Shown here: positions 54,416 through 63,500 of the stretch, piece by piece
Numbering within the stretch: position 1 is the first letter of the stretch
Layout of the letters: every line of letters starts with the position of its first letter
NCBI GenBank assembly: GCA_963700955.1
Contig: CAVOZH010000012.1
Coordinates: 682,001-746,000 of the forward strand
From: Nocardioides_C sp963700955
GTDB lineage: Bacteria > Actinomycetota > Actinomycetes > Propionibacteriales > Nocardioidaceae
Direction: 5' to 3'
Length of the DNA stretch: 64,000 nucleotides
Notes under the pieces: model-generated
What the model was told of the DNA's origin: nothing
What the model saw: the letters and a program-made list of their open reading frames with translations, nothing else
The model's database searches: none
Translations under genes and position numbers: made by a program

Positions 54416-55392
54416 TCAGGAGGTCGCCGAGTCGAGCTCCGTGAAGGAGTCGAGGAGCACATCGGCCGCGCGGTACACGTCGGTCTTGCCGGCCACGACC
54501 TGGTCCGCAAGGTCGTCGAGCTCGGTGCGACCGTGCACGTCGCCCCACTTCGCGCGCAGCGCGGTCACGGCGATCGCCTCGATCTCGTCGCGTGCGCGCC
54601 GGACGCGGCGTCGCTCCAGCTCTCCGGAGGCCTCCATCCAGGACCGGTGGTCGTCGATGGCGGCGACGAGCTCGTCGACGCCCTGCCCGGACTGGGCCAC
54701 GGTCAGCACGATCGGCGGCTTCCAGCTGCCCTCGGGGCGCTCGGCGAGCGAGATCATGGTGCGCAGCTCGCGGCGAACCTGCTCGGCACCGTCCCGGTCC
54801 GCCTTGTTGACGACGTACACGTCGCCGATCTCGAGGATGCCCGCCTTGGCCGCCTGGACGCCGTCGCCCATGCCCGGCGCGAGCAGGACCAGCGTGGTGT
54901 CGGCGAGACCCGCGATCTCGACCTCGCTCTGGCCCACACCGACGGTCTCGACGAGCACCACGTCACAGCCGGCGGCGTCGAGCACCCGCAGCGCCTGCGG
55001 CGTCGTCCACGACAGGCCACCGAGATGCCCCCTCGACGCCATCGAGCGGATGTAGACGTCCTTGTCGAGGGCGTGGTCCTGCATCCGGATCCGGTCGCCG
55101 AGGAGTGCCCCGCCGGAGAACGGCGACGACGGGTCCACGGCCAGCACGCCGACGCGCTTGCCGCTCTTGCGAAGCGCGGTCACCAGCGCCGAGGTGGACG
55201 TGGACTTGCCCACCCCGGGCGAGCCGGTGATGCCGACGATCTGTGCGTTCCCGGTGTACGGCGCGAGCCCGGCCATCACCTCGCGCAGCAGCGGCGAGGC
55301 GTCCTCGACGAGCGAGATCAGCCGGGCCACGGCCCGGGCGTCACCGGACCGTGCCCTTTCGACCAGCTCGGGAACGGATGCGGCCGAGCGCC

Positions 55393-55396
<4 letters not shown>
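54416..55396 (-). CDS. meaB: MeaB/ArgK-type GTPase, chaperone of B12-dependent mutases
   Basis: This 326-residue G3E GTPase is the family that loads and protects adenosylcobalamin in acyl-CoA mutases. The Walker A is GITGSPGVGKSTSTSAL (about 50-66). The switch region reads LAVDPSSPFSGGALLGDRIRM. The G3-like VETVGVGQSEVEIAGLADT and the NKADRDGAEQ motif follow. The ATG overlaps the thiolase stop by four bases (55393-55396), so the two are translationally coupled. Its presence five genes upstream of icmA supports the idea that the mutase is the client; no other mutase subunit is in the window. Confidence 0.95.
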
Positions 55397-56583
<1,187 letters not shown>

Positions 56584-56732
56584 GGGTGGCCTCCTGGGAA
56601 CGAACAAGTCCTGTTTTCCTGGACGATACCTACGAAGGCCCAGCCACAGGGAGGGGGTAGCGCCAGGATCCCGGTGTCGGGATGGTCACAGTCCCTCGCC
56701 GCCACGGCGCTCGTCGTACGACCATGTGGGTC

Positions 56733-57182
56733 ATGACGAACCCTGGCCTGCCCGAGCACCTGTTCATCTGCATCGACCACGTCGGTGTCGCCGTCCCCGA
56801 CCTGGACGAGGCGATCGCGTTCTATCGCGACGCCTTCGGCATGGAGGTCGCCCACGAGGAGACCAACGAGGAGCAGGGCGTCCGTGAGGCCATGGTCGCC
56901 GTGGGCGATTCGGGCTCCTGCATCCAGCTGCTCGCCCCGCTCAACGACCAGTCCACGATCGCGAAGTTCCTCGACCGCTCCGGCCCCGGGCTGCAGCAGC
57001 TCGCCTACCGGGTCGCCGACATCGAGCAGGTCTCCACGACCCTGCGCGAGCGCGGCCTGCGCCTGTTGTACGACGAGCCGCGGCGGGGAACCTCGAACTC
57101 CCGGGTCAACTTCATCCACCCCAAGGACGCCGGCGGCGTGCTCGTGGAGCTCGTGGAGCCCGCCGCGGACGCCTCACACTGA
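56733..57182 (+). CDS. mce: methylmalonyl-CoA (or ethylmalonyl-CoA) epimerase-like VOC protein
   Basis: This 149-residue vicinal-oxygen-chelate protein inverts C2 of malonyl-type CoA esters. Family signatures are IDHVGVAVPDLDEAIAFY, HEETNEEQGVREAMV, APLNDQSTIAKFLDRSGPG, LYDEPRRGT and FIHPKDAGGVLVELVEP. Likely metal ligands are His16, Gln65 and Glu139. The place where many family members have His (G-L-H-H) reads GLQQLAYRV, so Gln88 or Gln89 stands in for the fourth ligand. I chose the ATG at 56733; one at 56724 would add three residues. It lies 127 bases before ccr, so ethylmalonyl-CoA is as likely a substrate as methylmalonyl-CoA. Confidence 0.9.
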   Translation: MTNPGLPEHLFICIDHVGVAVPDLDEAIAFYRDAFGMEVAHEETNEEQGVREAMVAVGDSGSCIQLLAPLNDQSTIAKFLDRSGPGLQQLAYRVADIEQVSTTLRERGLRLLYDEPRRGTSNSRVNFIHPKDAGGVLVELVEPAADASH

Positions 57183-57235
57183 CCCCAGCCTTGGGGAGGT
57201 CGCCCGGCCGGTCTAGAGAACTAGGTCACAGGGTG

Positions 57236-57265
57236 CTGACACTGTTGGTTACCCGTCGGTAGATT
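57236..57265 (+). promoter_or_regulatory. ccr promoter (-35 CTGACA, 18 bp, -10 TAGATT)
   Basis: CTGACA at 57236-57241 and TAGATT at 57260-57265 are 18 bp apart. This gives a leader of about 38 bases with AGGAG six bases before the GTG. A CTAG-AGAA-CTAG element lies just upstream at 57213-57224. Confidence 0.5.
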
Positions 57266-57309
57266 CCCAACTCAATCCCCATGCTCGCCCGGAACCCACA
57301 GGAGATCCC

Positions 57310-58647
57310 GTGAAGCAGATCCTCGACGCCATCCTCGCCGGCGACACCTCCCCGGAGGAGTACGCCGCCCTCGAGCTCCCGGAGTCCTACCGCGCGGTGA
57401 CCGTGCACAAGGACGAGGTCGACATGTTCGAGGGCATGGAGTCCCGCGACAAGGACCCCCGCAAGTCACTCCACGTCGAGGACGTCGCGCTCCCTGAGCT
57501 CGGCCCCGGCGAGGCGTACGTCGCGGTGATGGCGAGCGCCATCAACTACAACACCGTGTGGACCTCGATCTTCGAGCCGGTGTCGACGTTCGGCTTCCTG
57601 GAGCGCTACGGCCGGATGTCGCCGCTGTCGAAGCGGCACGACCTGCCCTACCACGTGGTCGGCTCCGACCTGGCCGGCGTCGTGCTCAAGACGGGCGTCG
57701 GTGTGCACTCGTGGAAGCCCGGCGACGAGGTCGTCGCGCACTGCCTGTCGGTCGAGCTCGAGAGCCCCGACGGCCACAACGACACGATGCTCGACCCCGA
57801 GCAGCGGATCTGGGGCTTCGAGACCAACTTCGGTGGCTTGGCCCACATCGCGCTGGTCAAGTCCAACCAGCTGATGCCCAAGCCCGACCACCTGACCTGG
57901 GAGGAGGCGGCCAGCCCCGGGCTGGTGAACTCCACCGCCTACCGGCAGCTCGTCTCCCGCAACGGCGCCGGCATGAAGCAGGGCGACAACGTGCTGATCT
58001 GGGGCGCCAGCGGCGGCCTCGGCGGCTTCGCCACGCAGTACGCCCTCAACGGCGGCGCCACCCCGGTCTGCGTCGTCTCCAGCGAGGAGAAGGCCGAGAT
58101 CGCGCGCAAGATGGGCGCCGAGCTGATCATCAACCGCGCCGAGGCCGACTACAAGTTCTGGAAGGACGAGGACACCCAGGACCCGAAGGAGTGGCGTCGC
58201 TTCGGCAAGGACATCCGCGACCTGACCGGCGGCGAGGACGTCGACATCGTCTTCGAGCACCCCGGCAGGGAGACCTTCGGCGCCTCGGTGTTCGCGGCCC
58301 GCAAGGGCGGCACGATCGTCACCTGCGCCTCGACCAGCGGCTACATGCACCAGTACGACAACCGCTACCTGTGGATGAACCTCAAGCGCATCATCGGCTC
58401 GCACTTCGCGAACTACCGCGAGTCGTGGGAGGCCAACCGGCTGATCGCCAAGGGCATGATCCACCCGACGCTCTCGGGCACCTACCCGCTCGAGGAGGTC
58501 GGCCAGGCCGCGCTCGACGTGCACAAGAACCTGCACCAGGGCAAGGTCGGTGTGCTCTGTCTGGCTCCCGAAGAAGGGCTGGGTGTGCGTGACGAGGCCA
58601 TGCGCAGCACTCACATCGACGCGATCAACAGGTTCCGCGGCGTCTGA
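57310..58647 (+). CDS. ccrA: crotonyl-CoA carboxylase/reductase
   Basis: This 445-residue MDR-superfamily enzyme reductively carboxylates crotonyl-CoA with NADPH and CO2 to ethylmalonyl-CoA. The family features visible are the long N-terminus (MKQILDAILAGDTSPEEY), then SAINYNTVWTSIFEPVSTFGFLERYG, the FETNFGGLAHIALVKSNQL block, the nucleotide loop WGASGGLGGFATQYA, and the late SHFANYRESWEANRLI stretch with His and Asn implicated in CO2 binding. Length is normal for Ccr (about 445-450). The start is a GTG with AGGAG upstream. It serves the ethylmalonyl-CoA pathway or makes extender units; no mutase for ethylmalonyl-CoA is in the window. A strong hairpin ends the transcript at 58675. Confidence 0.97.
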   Translation: MKQILDAILAGDTSPEEYAALELPESYRAVTVHKDEVDMFEGMESRDKDPRKSLHVEDVALPELGPGEAYVAVMASAINYNTVWTSIFEPVSTFGFLERYGRMSPLSKRHDLPYHVVGSDLAGVVLKTGVGVHSWKPGDEVVAHCLSVELESPDGHNDTMLDPEQRIWGFETNFGGLAHIALVKSNQLMPKPDHLTWEEAASPGLVNSTAYRQLVSRNGAGMKQGDNVLIWGASGGLGGFATQYALNGGATPVCVVSSEEKAEIARKMGAELIINRAEADYKFWKDEDTQDPKEWRRFGKDIRDLTGGEDVDIVFEHPGRETFGASVFAARKGGTIVTCASTSGYMHQYDNRYLWMNLKRIIGSHFANYRESWEANRLIAKGMIHPTLSGTYPLEEVGQAALDVHKNLHQGKVGVLCLAPEEGLGVRDEAMRSTHIDAINRFRGV

Positions 58648-58674
58648 ATCGGCCGCCGTCATCAACGCACGGCA

Positions 58675-58723
58675 GCACCTGACCGTCGTACCCGGGCTAG
58701 TCCTGGGTACGACGGTCAGGTGC
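58675..58723 (+). terminator. strong terminator after ccr
   Basis: This is a perfect 19-bp stem with an 11-base loop: GCACCTGACCGTCGTACCC and its exact complement. It is followed by TTTGTCAT. It begins 27 bases after the ccr stop. Confidence 0.92.
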
Positions 58724-58814
58724 TTTGTCATATGTCCACCGCGCCTTCCCGGTTTACGGTGGGCCGTCGGACAGACTTAGGCTCTGAACACGCAAACGAG
58801 GTAGGGGAAACGCC

Positions 58815-60017
58815 ATGAATGACCGATCCGGGCTGTCCATCTTCGACGACGAACCCTCCAACAGCGGCGCAGACGACGCCACCCAGGTCTTCCCGGCCGT
58901 GGGCGGCGGTGAACCGGCGGGCACAGGCGCTACGTCCACGGGCGGGAACAGCTTCCCGGTCGTGCGGCGCGGTGGCTACGACCCGGCGGCGGTGGACCGC
59001 CAGATGCACACGCTGGCCGGTGAGAAGGCCGGGCTGACCGCCAACCTCAAGGAGGCTCGTGCTCGGGCCGAGAAGCTCGAGAAGCAGGTCAGCGAGCTGC
59101 GCAACAGGCTCTCCGAGAACGACGCACCGTCGTACGCCGGGCTCGGCGGCCGTGCGAGCGAGATGCTCCGGCTCGCCGAGGAGCAGGCCGACGAGGTCGT
59201 GGACCACGCACGGTCGCAGGCCGACGAGATCCGCAAGCGGGCGACGAAGGACGCGGACGCTCTCAGAGCCGCAGCCAGCCGTGATGCCGAGGACATGCGC
59301 ATCGTGCAGCTGAAGGAGCTCGAGGAGGCTCGGGCTCGCATGGTCGCTGACGCCGAACAGGACCGCGAGCTGGCCCGCGCCGAGGCCGAGGACCTGCTCG
59401 CCAGTGCCCGGCGCGAGGCTGAGCAGCTTCGGCTGGCAGCGGAGCAGGAGAGCAACACGCTTCGCACCAGCGCCCGTCGCGAGGCCGAGCAGGCTCGCGC
59501 CGCCGCCGACCGCGAGGTGCAGGAGGCTCGCCGCACCCTTGCCGTGGAGAAGGAGCGGCTGACCCGCGAGGCGGCCGAGCACCACGACACCGCGACGGCC
59601 GAGACCGCTCGCCTCGTCCAGGAGGCCGAGGAGCGCGCCAACGCCGCCGAGCACCGTGCCCGCGAGGCCATGGCCCAGGCGAACGTCCACCGCGACCAGG
59701 CCAACACCGAGGCGGAGCGTCTCCTCACCCGCGCCCGTCGCGAGGCCGAGCAGATCGTCAGCGCGGCCCAGACGCAGGCCGCCAGCCTGATCGCCTCCGG
59801 CCAGTCCGACGCCGAGCGCGAGCTCGCTTCGCTCAAGGCCGAGGTCGACCGGGTCCAGAAGCGACGCGACGCGATCGTCGCCCAGCTCGGTGCGCTGCGC
59901 GACGTGGTCGCCGGCTTCGCCGACCCGGAGCCGGACCCGGCCCCTGCCGACGGCTCGAAGAGCGGTCGTCCCGCGGAGGGAACGGCTGACGCGGCGTCTG
60001 GCAACGAGCAGAAGTGA
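58815..60017 (+). CDS. DivIVA-like coiled-coil protein
   Basis: This 400-residue, mostly helical protein has a disordered acidic N-terminus (about 1-45). A DivIVA-type turn follows (FPVVRRGGYDPAAVDRQMHTLAGEKAGL, about 48-75). A very long coiled coil runs to about 370, with repeated units such as ASARREAEQ, TSARREAEQ and TRARREAEQ. Alanine and charged residues dominate, as in Scy/FilP/DivIVA-like cytoskeletal proteins of actinobacteria. It may mark or stiffen the cell pole or septum. The ribosome-binding site GGGGAAA lies four bases before the ATG. Its stop overlaps the AI-2E transporter start by four bases (GTGA). Confidence 0.82.
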   Translation: MNDRSGLSIFDDEPSNSGADDATQVFPAVGGGEPAGTGATSTGGNSFPVVRRGGYDPAAVDRQMHTLAGEKAGLTANLKEARARAEKLEKQVSELRNRLSENDAPSYAGLGGRASEMLRLAEEQADEVVDHARSQADEIRKRATKDADALRAAASRDAEDMRIVQLKELEEARARMVADAEQDRELARAEAEDLLASARREAEQLRLAAEQESNTLRTSARREAEQARAAADREVQEARRTLAVEKERLTREAAEHHDTATAETARLVQEAEERANAAEHRAREAMAQANVHRDQANTEAERLLTRARREAEQIVSAAQTQAASLIASGQSDAERELASLKAEVDRVQKRRDAIVAQLGALRDVVAGFADPEPDPAPADGSKSGRPAEGTADAASGNEQK

Positions 60018-61333
60018 GCCCGACCGAGGGGGAGGTCGGTCGCCTGCGCAACGAGGTCGAGGAGGCTGAGGCGAGAGCCGAGGAGGCGGAGGAGTCGGCT
60101 GAGGAGTCCGCTGAGGCCGCCGAGCAGGCTCGCGCCGAGGCAGAGGCCGCCCGGGGCGACGCCGCGCAGTCGGCCGAGAAGGCGGAGCGGTCCGCGCAGG
60201 CGACGCATCACGAGCTGAGCGTGGAGGAGCAGTCGGAGGACTTCCTCCGCGACCGACTGCCCGGCGGGGACGCCGAGAACGCCTTCGGCGAGCCCGGCGA
60301 GCCCATGAAGCGGCACTCGCCGTTCTTCATGGGCTTCATGGGGGCCGTCGGGGCGCTGCTCGCGATCTGGCTGGGCCAGCAGATCCTCTCGATCAGCTCG
60401 GTGCTGGTCCTCATCCTGGTCGCGATGTTCCTCGCGGTGGGCCTGAACCCCTCGGTCGAGTTCTTCCTGCGCCACGGCCTCAAGCGCTCGTGGGCGGTGC
60501 TGCTCGTGACCCTCGGTGTGGTCCTCGCCCTGGCACTCTTCATCCTCGCGATCGTCCCGGTGATCACCGACCAGGTCACCACGCTGACCGAGCGGGCCCC
60601 CGACTGGTTCGCCCAGTTCCAGAAGAACCGCACCATCCAGGACCTCGACCAGCGCTACGGCCTCATCGACAAGGCACAGCAGACGCTCAGCGACGGCAAG
60701 TGGGCGAACAAGGTGTTCGGCGGCGTCGTCGGTGTCGGGCTCGCGGTGCTCTCCGCGATCGCGAACACCTTCATCGTGATCGTGCTGACGCTGTACTTCC
60801 TCGCCTCACTGCCCAGCATCAAGCGCTTCGCCTATCGGTTCGCCCCGGCCAGCCGGCGTGAGCGCGTGACCTTCTTGGGCGACCAGATCCTGGCGAATGT
60901 CGGTGGCTACGTCTCCGGCGCGTTCCTGGTGGCACTGGCCGCCGGCATCAGCTCGCTGGTCTTCCTGATGATCATCGGGCTCAGCGAGTACGCCGTCGCC
61001 CTTTCGGTCGTCGTCATGCTCCTCGACGTGATCCCCATGATCGGGGCGACGTTGGGCGCCATCGTGGTCACCGCGATCGGCTTCGCCACCGACCCGAAGA
61101 TCGGCATCGCCTGCCTGATCTTCTACGTGGTGTACCAGCAGTTCGAGAACTACGTCGTCTACCCGAAGGTGATGGCCCGCTCGGTCGACATCCCGGGATC
61201 GCTGATCGTGATCGCGGCCCTGGTCGGCGCGGCGCTCCTCGGCGTGATCGGTGCCCTGCTCGCCATCCCGACGGCGGCCGCGGTGCAGCTGATCCTCAAG
61301 GAGGTCCTGCTGCGACGGCAGGACGCCCGCTAG
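60014..61333 (+). CDS. AI-2E family transporter with N-terminal coiled coil
   Basis: This 439-residue protein has two parts. Residues 1 to about 95 are charged and Ala/Glu-rich with heptad character (VGRLRNEVEEAEARAEEAEES), then an acidic linker. The rest is an AI-2E (PerM/TqsA) transporter with about eight helices. It contains VLVLILVAMFLAVGLNPSVEFF, LGDQILANVGGYVSGAFLV, LDVIPMIGATLGAIVVTAIGF and FYVVYQQFENYVVYPKVMARSV, the last a family hallmark. The substrate is unknown. The coiled-coil head is unusual for the family. Its coupling by GTGA to a coiled-coil DivIVA-like protein suggests the two bind. It ends one base before the convergent hydrolase gene. Confidence 0.9.
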   Translation: MSPTEGEVGRLRNEVEEAEARAEEAEESAEESAEAAEQARAEAEAARGDAAQSAEKAERSAQATHHELSVEEQSEDFLRDRLPGGDAENAFGEPGEPMKRHSPFFMGFMGAVGALLAIWLGQQILSISSVLVLILVAMFLAVGLNPSVEFFLRHGLKRSWAVLLVTLGVVLALALFILAIVPVITDQVTTLTERAPDWFAQFQKNRTIQDLDQRYGLIDKAQQTLSDGKWANKVFGGVVGVGLAVLSAIANTFIVIVLTLYFLASLPSIKRFAYRFAPASRRERVTFLGDQILANVGGYVSGAFLVALAAGISSLVFLMIIGLSEYAVALSVVVMLLDVIPMIGATLGAIVVTAIGFATDPKIGIACLIFYVVYQQFENYVVYPKVMARSVDIPGSLIVIAALVGAALLGVIGALLAIPTAAAVQLILKEVLLRRQDAR

Positions 61334-61334
61334 C

Positions 61335-62132
61335 TCAGTCGCGCAGCGGCTTGGGCACGGGCACGTCCTTGAACGTGCCGAGGTTCTTGTTGTTGTAGGC
61401 GCTCGTGTCGGCGGTCTCCATGTCGCCGTCCCACTCCCGGGGCAGGGGTACGTCGACCGCGGGGGCGACGCGCCGGACGACCTCGTCGAGGACCGTCTCG
61501 GCGTCGCCCACCCACAGATGCTTGGCCCCTTCGACGCCGACCACCTCGGCCTGCGGCACGACCGCGAAGCGCTCCTCCGCCTCCGGGGGCTGCAGGTAGT
61601 CGTCGTGCTCAGGCACCAGCGCGGTCAGCGGCTTGCCCGACTCGGCCCACGCCTCGAGGTGCTCGACGTCGGAGAACCGCAGCGGCGGCGAGAGCAGGAT
61701 CGCGCCCTTGACTGCCGGGTCGTTGCCGTGCATGAGCGTGAGGTCGGTGCCGAAGGACCAGCCGACGACCCAGATGTTCGGTAGGTCGTGGAACTCGGCG
61801 TACTCGATCGCGGCCGCTACGTCGTACCGCTCCCCCTGCGCGTGGTCGAACTCCCCCTCGCTGCGGCCCTGCTCGCTCGCAGTGCCGCGGGTGTTGAACC
61901 GCAGGACGGCGACGCCGGCGAGCGCAGGGAGCCTGAAGGCCGCCTTGCGGAACACGTGGCTGTCCATCATCCCGCCGTGCGTCGGCAGCGGGTGGAGGCA
62001 GATGACCGTCGCGACCGGGTCCGAGTCAGGCGGCAGGGCCAGCTCACCCACCAGCTCGAGTCCGTCCGCGGTGTGCAGGGTGATCGGCTCCCGGCGTGCG
62101 GGCAGGACGGAGTTCGCTCGGATCACAGCCAT
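61335..62132 (-). CDS. alpha/beta-fold hydrolase (dienelactone-hydrolase-like)
   Basis: This 265-residue hydrolase has the oxyanion strand VICLHPLPTHGGMMDSHVF, the FNTRGTASEQGRSEGEFDHAQGE loop and the nucleophile elbow VVGWSFGTDLTLM (Ser near 127). The acid lies in ALVPEHDDYLQPPE and the His in GAKHLWVGDAE. This resembles the bacterial hydrolase group with Prolyl oligopeptidase/DLH-like short forms; the substrate is unknown. I chose the ATG at 62132, placed six bases after a GATACT -10-like box without a ribosome-binding site. The stop is one base from the converging transporter stop. Confidence 0.88.
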   Translation of the reverse strand: MAVIRANSVLPARREPITLHTADGLELVGELALPPDSDPVATVICLHPLPTHGGMMDSHVFRKAAFRLPALAGVAVLRFNTRGTASEQGRSEGEFDHAQGERYDVAAAIEYAEFHDLPNIWVVGWSFGTDLTLMHGNDPAVKGAILLSPPLRFSDVEHLEAWAESGKPLTALVPEHDDYLQPPEAEERFAVVPQAEVVGVEGAKHLWVGDAETVLDEVVRRVAPAVDVPLPREWDGDMETADTSAYNNKNLGTFKDVPVPKPLRD

Positions 62133-62212
62133 GGCCCCAGTATCCCGCACCGCCCGGCTCGGACCGGAACGCGGCCGCCTCCCGTAGCGACTGGCAGGGA
62201 GTAGCCGGACGG

Positions 62213-62443
62213 TCAGCGCCGGCGGTCGCGGGCCGTCCAGCACGGGGTGTGCCAGTGCCGCCGCTCGTCGAGGCCCGAGCTGCTGAACATGGACGCCACG
62301 ACGGGCCATGCCACCACGTGCGGGGTGGCCGGCCGGATCAGGTGGTCGCAGCCGGGGCAGCGGTAGGACTTCGTGGCGGCCGAGCCCGTCACGTTGCGAA
62401 CCTCGTACTCCTCACCGCGCCAGGCCTCGATCCTCGTCGTCAT
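62213..62443 (-). CDS. small Cys/His protein, zinc-ribbon-like
   Basis: This 76-residue protein (MTTRIEAWRGEEYEV) carries YRCPGCDHLIRPATPHVV followed by RHWHTPCW. The set of Cys-x2-Cys and later His-x-x-x-Cys looks like a zinc site. Proteins of this look are common next to WYL regulators in actinobacteria, but I know of no proven function. The start at 62443 gives a compact protein; a start three codons earlier is possible. Its 5' end overlaps the last 32 bases of the WYL gene on the same strand, so the two are coupled. Confidence 0.75.
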   Translation of the reverse strand: MTTRIEAWRGEEYEVRNVTGSAATKSYRCPGCDHLIRPATPHVVAWPVVASMFSSSGLDERRHWHTPCWTARDRRR

Positions 62444-63437
62444 GACTCCCATTGTCCGGCATCGTCCCTCGGCCGGCCGCCGCGGTCAGCCTCGCTCCGA
62501 GCTCGCCGAGGGCCACCTGCAGCTCCGCGGGCTCGAGTACCTCGAAGTCGTGGCCGAGCCACACCAGGTGGAAGGCGAGCGCGTAGAGGGAGTCGCCTCC
62601 GGTCTCGAGCAGGGTCGTGCGCTCGTCGTAGGCCGAGACGACAGCACTGGTCGCGGTGACCTTCTCGCGGACCACCTCCACGGGCGCGTGCACGAGGACA
62701 CTGGCCCGGTACCTGTACGGCGAGGACACCACCGACCGTTGCACGTACTTCACCGGGTCCGGGTGCTCGCGAGGGCGGTAGCGCCACGTCGTGGCCGTGA
62801 CGGACTGCATCCGGTCCAGGCGAAAGGTCCGCCAGTCCTCGCGGTCGACGTCCCAGCCCATGAGGTACCACCGTCGCCCGGTTGCCACGAGCCGCACCGG
62901 CTCCACCCTGCGCTCACTCGTGACACCGTCGCGGTCGGCGTACCCGAACCGCACCCGGACCAGGTCCCGGCAGGCGCGCGCCAGCGTCAGGAGGGCCTCA
63001 CCGTCGACCTCGACCGCGGCCCCGGTCAGGATCTCGGTGGCGTTCTGGATCGCCCGGACCTCGGCTCGCAGTCGCGCCGGCATCACCTGGTCGAGCTTGG
63101 CCAGCGTCCGCAGCGCCGCCTCACTGGCACCTGCCACGGTCCCACCGGCGGCGAGGCGCAGCGAGACCGCGACGGCGACGGCCTCCTCGTCCTCGAGCAG
63201 CAGCGGGGGCAGGGCTCGACCGGCTCCGAGCTGGTAGCCGCCGCCGACGCCCCTGGCTGCGTTGACCGGATAGCCGAGGTCCCGGAGTCGCTCCACGTCG
63301 CGCCGGACGCTTCGAGTGGCGACCCCGAGCCTCTCAGCGAGCTCCGGTCCGGTCCACACGGGACGGGACTGGAGCAGGGACAGCAACCGCAGCACCCGCT
63401 GCGTCGTCCCCTGGCCCGTGCCAGCGGAGTTCGTCAT
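62412..63437 (-). CDS. WYL-domain transcriptional regulator (YafY/PafBC-like)
   Basis: This 341-residue regulator has an N-terminal HTH of the HTH_11 type (VLRLLSLLQSRPVWTGPELAERLGVATRSVRRDVERLRDLGYPV, residues about 15-60). The WYL core contains RRVEPVRLVATGRRWYLMGWDVDREDWRTFRLDRM, about 165-210. The C-terminal WCX region holds LAFHLVWLGHDFEVLEP. Family members sense ligands, often nucleic acid, and control DNA damage, phage or metabolic genes; no target is clear. The ATG at 63437 precedes MTNSAGTGQG; MRGMTN a little upstream is also possible. It is divergent from the DinB-like gene at 63501. Confidence 0.92.
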   Translation of the reverse strand: MTNSAGTGQGTTQRVLRLLSLLQSRPVWTGPELAERLGVATRSVRRDVERLRDLGYPVNAARGVGGGYQLGAGRALPPLLLEDEEAVAVAVSLRLAAGGTVAGASEAALRTLAKLDQVMPARLRAEVRAIQNATEILTGAAVEVDGEALLTLARACRDLVRVRFGYADRDGVTSERRVEPVRLVATGRRWYLMGWDVDREDWRTFRLDRMQSVTATTWRYRPREHPDPVKYVQRSVVSSPYRYRASVLVHAPVEVVREKVTATSAVVSAYDERTTLLETGGDSLYALAFHLVWLGHDFEVLEPAELQVALGELGARLTAAAGRGTMPDNGSHDDEDRGLAR

Positions 63438-63500
63438 GCCTCGCATCCTGGCATGGATAGCGGACCGTTCCTGTCCGCATGACCAGGCACAGTGGTTCCC

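Noticed and set aside
56620..56723. Start of the epimerase at the upstream ATG (56682)
   Set aside because: The extra residues (VTVPRRHGARRTT) are unlike family N-termini.
59300..59800. DNA repeats in the coiled-coil gene
   Set aside because: The near-repeats (ARREAEQ) are protein-level heptad-like units, not an independent DNA element.
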